Source: Glycomyces amatae (lineage in GTDB: Bacteria > Actinomycetota > Actinomycetes > Mycobacteriales > Micromonosporaceae). Taken from it: 64,000 bases of DNA. Position numbers and translations under genes: made by a program. Location: NCBI RefSeq assembly GCF_020991375.1, contig NZ_JAJLQZ010000023.1, forward strand, positions 19,833 to 83,832. The letters are read 5' to 3'. A model generated the notes under the pieces. It was not told the origin of the DNA and ran no database searches. It worked only from the letters and a program-made list of their open reading frames with translations. Positions 63,917-64,000 of the stretch are shown here, one piece after another (position 1 is the stretch's first letter; each line of letters begins with the position of its first letter).

Positions 63917-64000
63917 GCGCGATGCCGTTCAGTCGGAGGCGCTGACGCGAGTGCGCGAACGCTTCGCCCGCGCCGGCCGGTCCGCGCCGGCACGACGAAT
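63917..64000. other. Window end, nothing seen
   Basis: No gene or motif is recognised in the last 84 bases. Confidence 0.4.

Overview
High-GC actinobacterial chromosome. The best markers are a complete mtrA-mtrB-lpqB operon, a WhiB2-type regulator, a DUF3107/TetR/DUF3152/MoeZ block, a mannose-activation cluster laid out as in mycobacteria (manA, SIS protein, phosphomannomutase, DUF3499, zincin-like protein, whiB2, mannose-1-phosphate guanylyltransferase), NucS, and WXG100-type secreted proteins. GTG/TTG starts, ATGA overlaps and leaderless-looking starts are frequent. The gene content would suit a Glycomyces/Stackebrandtia-like lineage, but that is only an inference. No rRNA, tRNA, CRISPR array, transposase or integrase was seen.

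Layout. 1-4.8 kb: a cluster of subtilisin-like protease, ECF-type sigma factor, small unknown protein and TPR-CHAT protease, which could form a protease-controlled transcription switch. 4.8-7.8 kb: MFS exporter, phosphatase-like protein and a Fic AMPylase with a large palindromic operator. 7.9-12.2 kb: DUF4129/MoxR/DUF58 membrane cluster with an odd three-repeat micro-ORF. 12.3-18.2 kb: type II NADH dehydrogenase, mtrAB-lpqB and DUF3107. 18.3-27 kb: TetR, a repeat-containing proline-rich protein, hydrolase, DUF3152, MoeZ, a beta-lactamase-like serine hydrolase, and an S-adenosylhomocysteine hydrolase with an apparent frameshift. 27-29.7 kb: a strong promoter-terminator unit that looks like a small RNA, then two tandem GNAT paralogues. 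29.7-37.6 kb: mannose activation and whiB2. 38-39.7 kb: two DUF4190-like membrane paralogues and nucS.

39.6-44.6 kb is the accessory part. Two truncated copies of the first 34 nucS codons bracket a Schlafen-type AlbA_2 gene; the intact nucS start and the first fragment bracket a small membrane-protein gene. A type VII secretion-style cassette follows: WXG100-like protein, helical/TM carrier, YwqJ-family deaminase, YwqK-like MORN protein. The rest is metabolic: RidA/MarR/SDR, a DUF4132 giant protein, a sugar locus (ROK regulator, aldo-keto reductase, Gfo/Idh oxidoreductase, complete ribose-type ABC importer, two TIM-barrel epimerases), a PadR-controlled membrane protein, a zinc alcohol dehydrogenase and a P-loop kinase.

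The most interesting points are the CHAT/subtilisin/sigma cluster, the nucS-fragment-bordered insertions, the split deaminase toxin cassette, the orphan small RNA candidate, and repeated small duplications that copy gene 3' ends.
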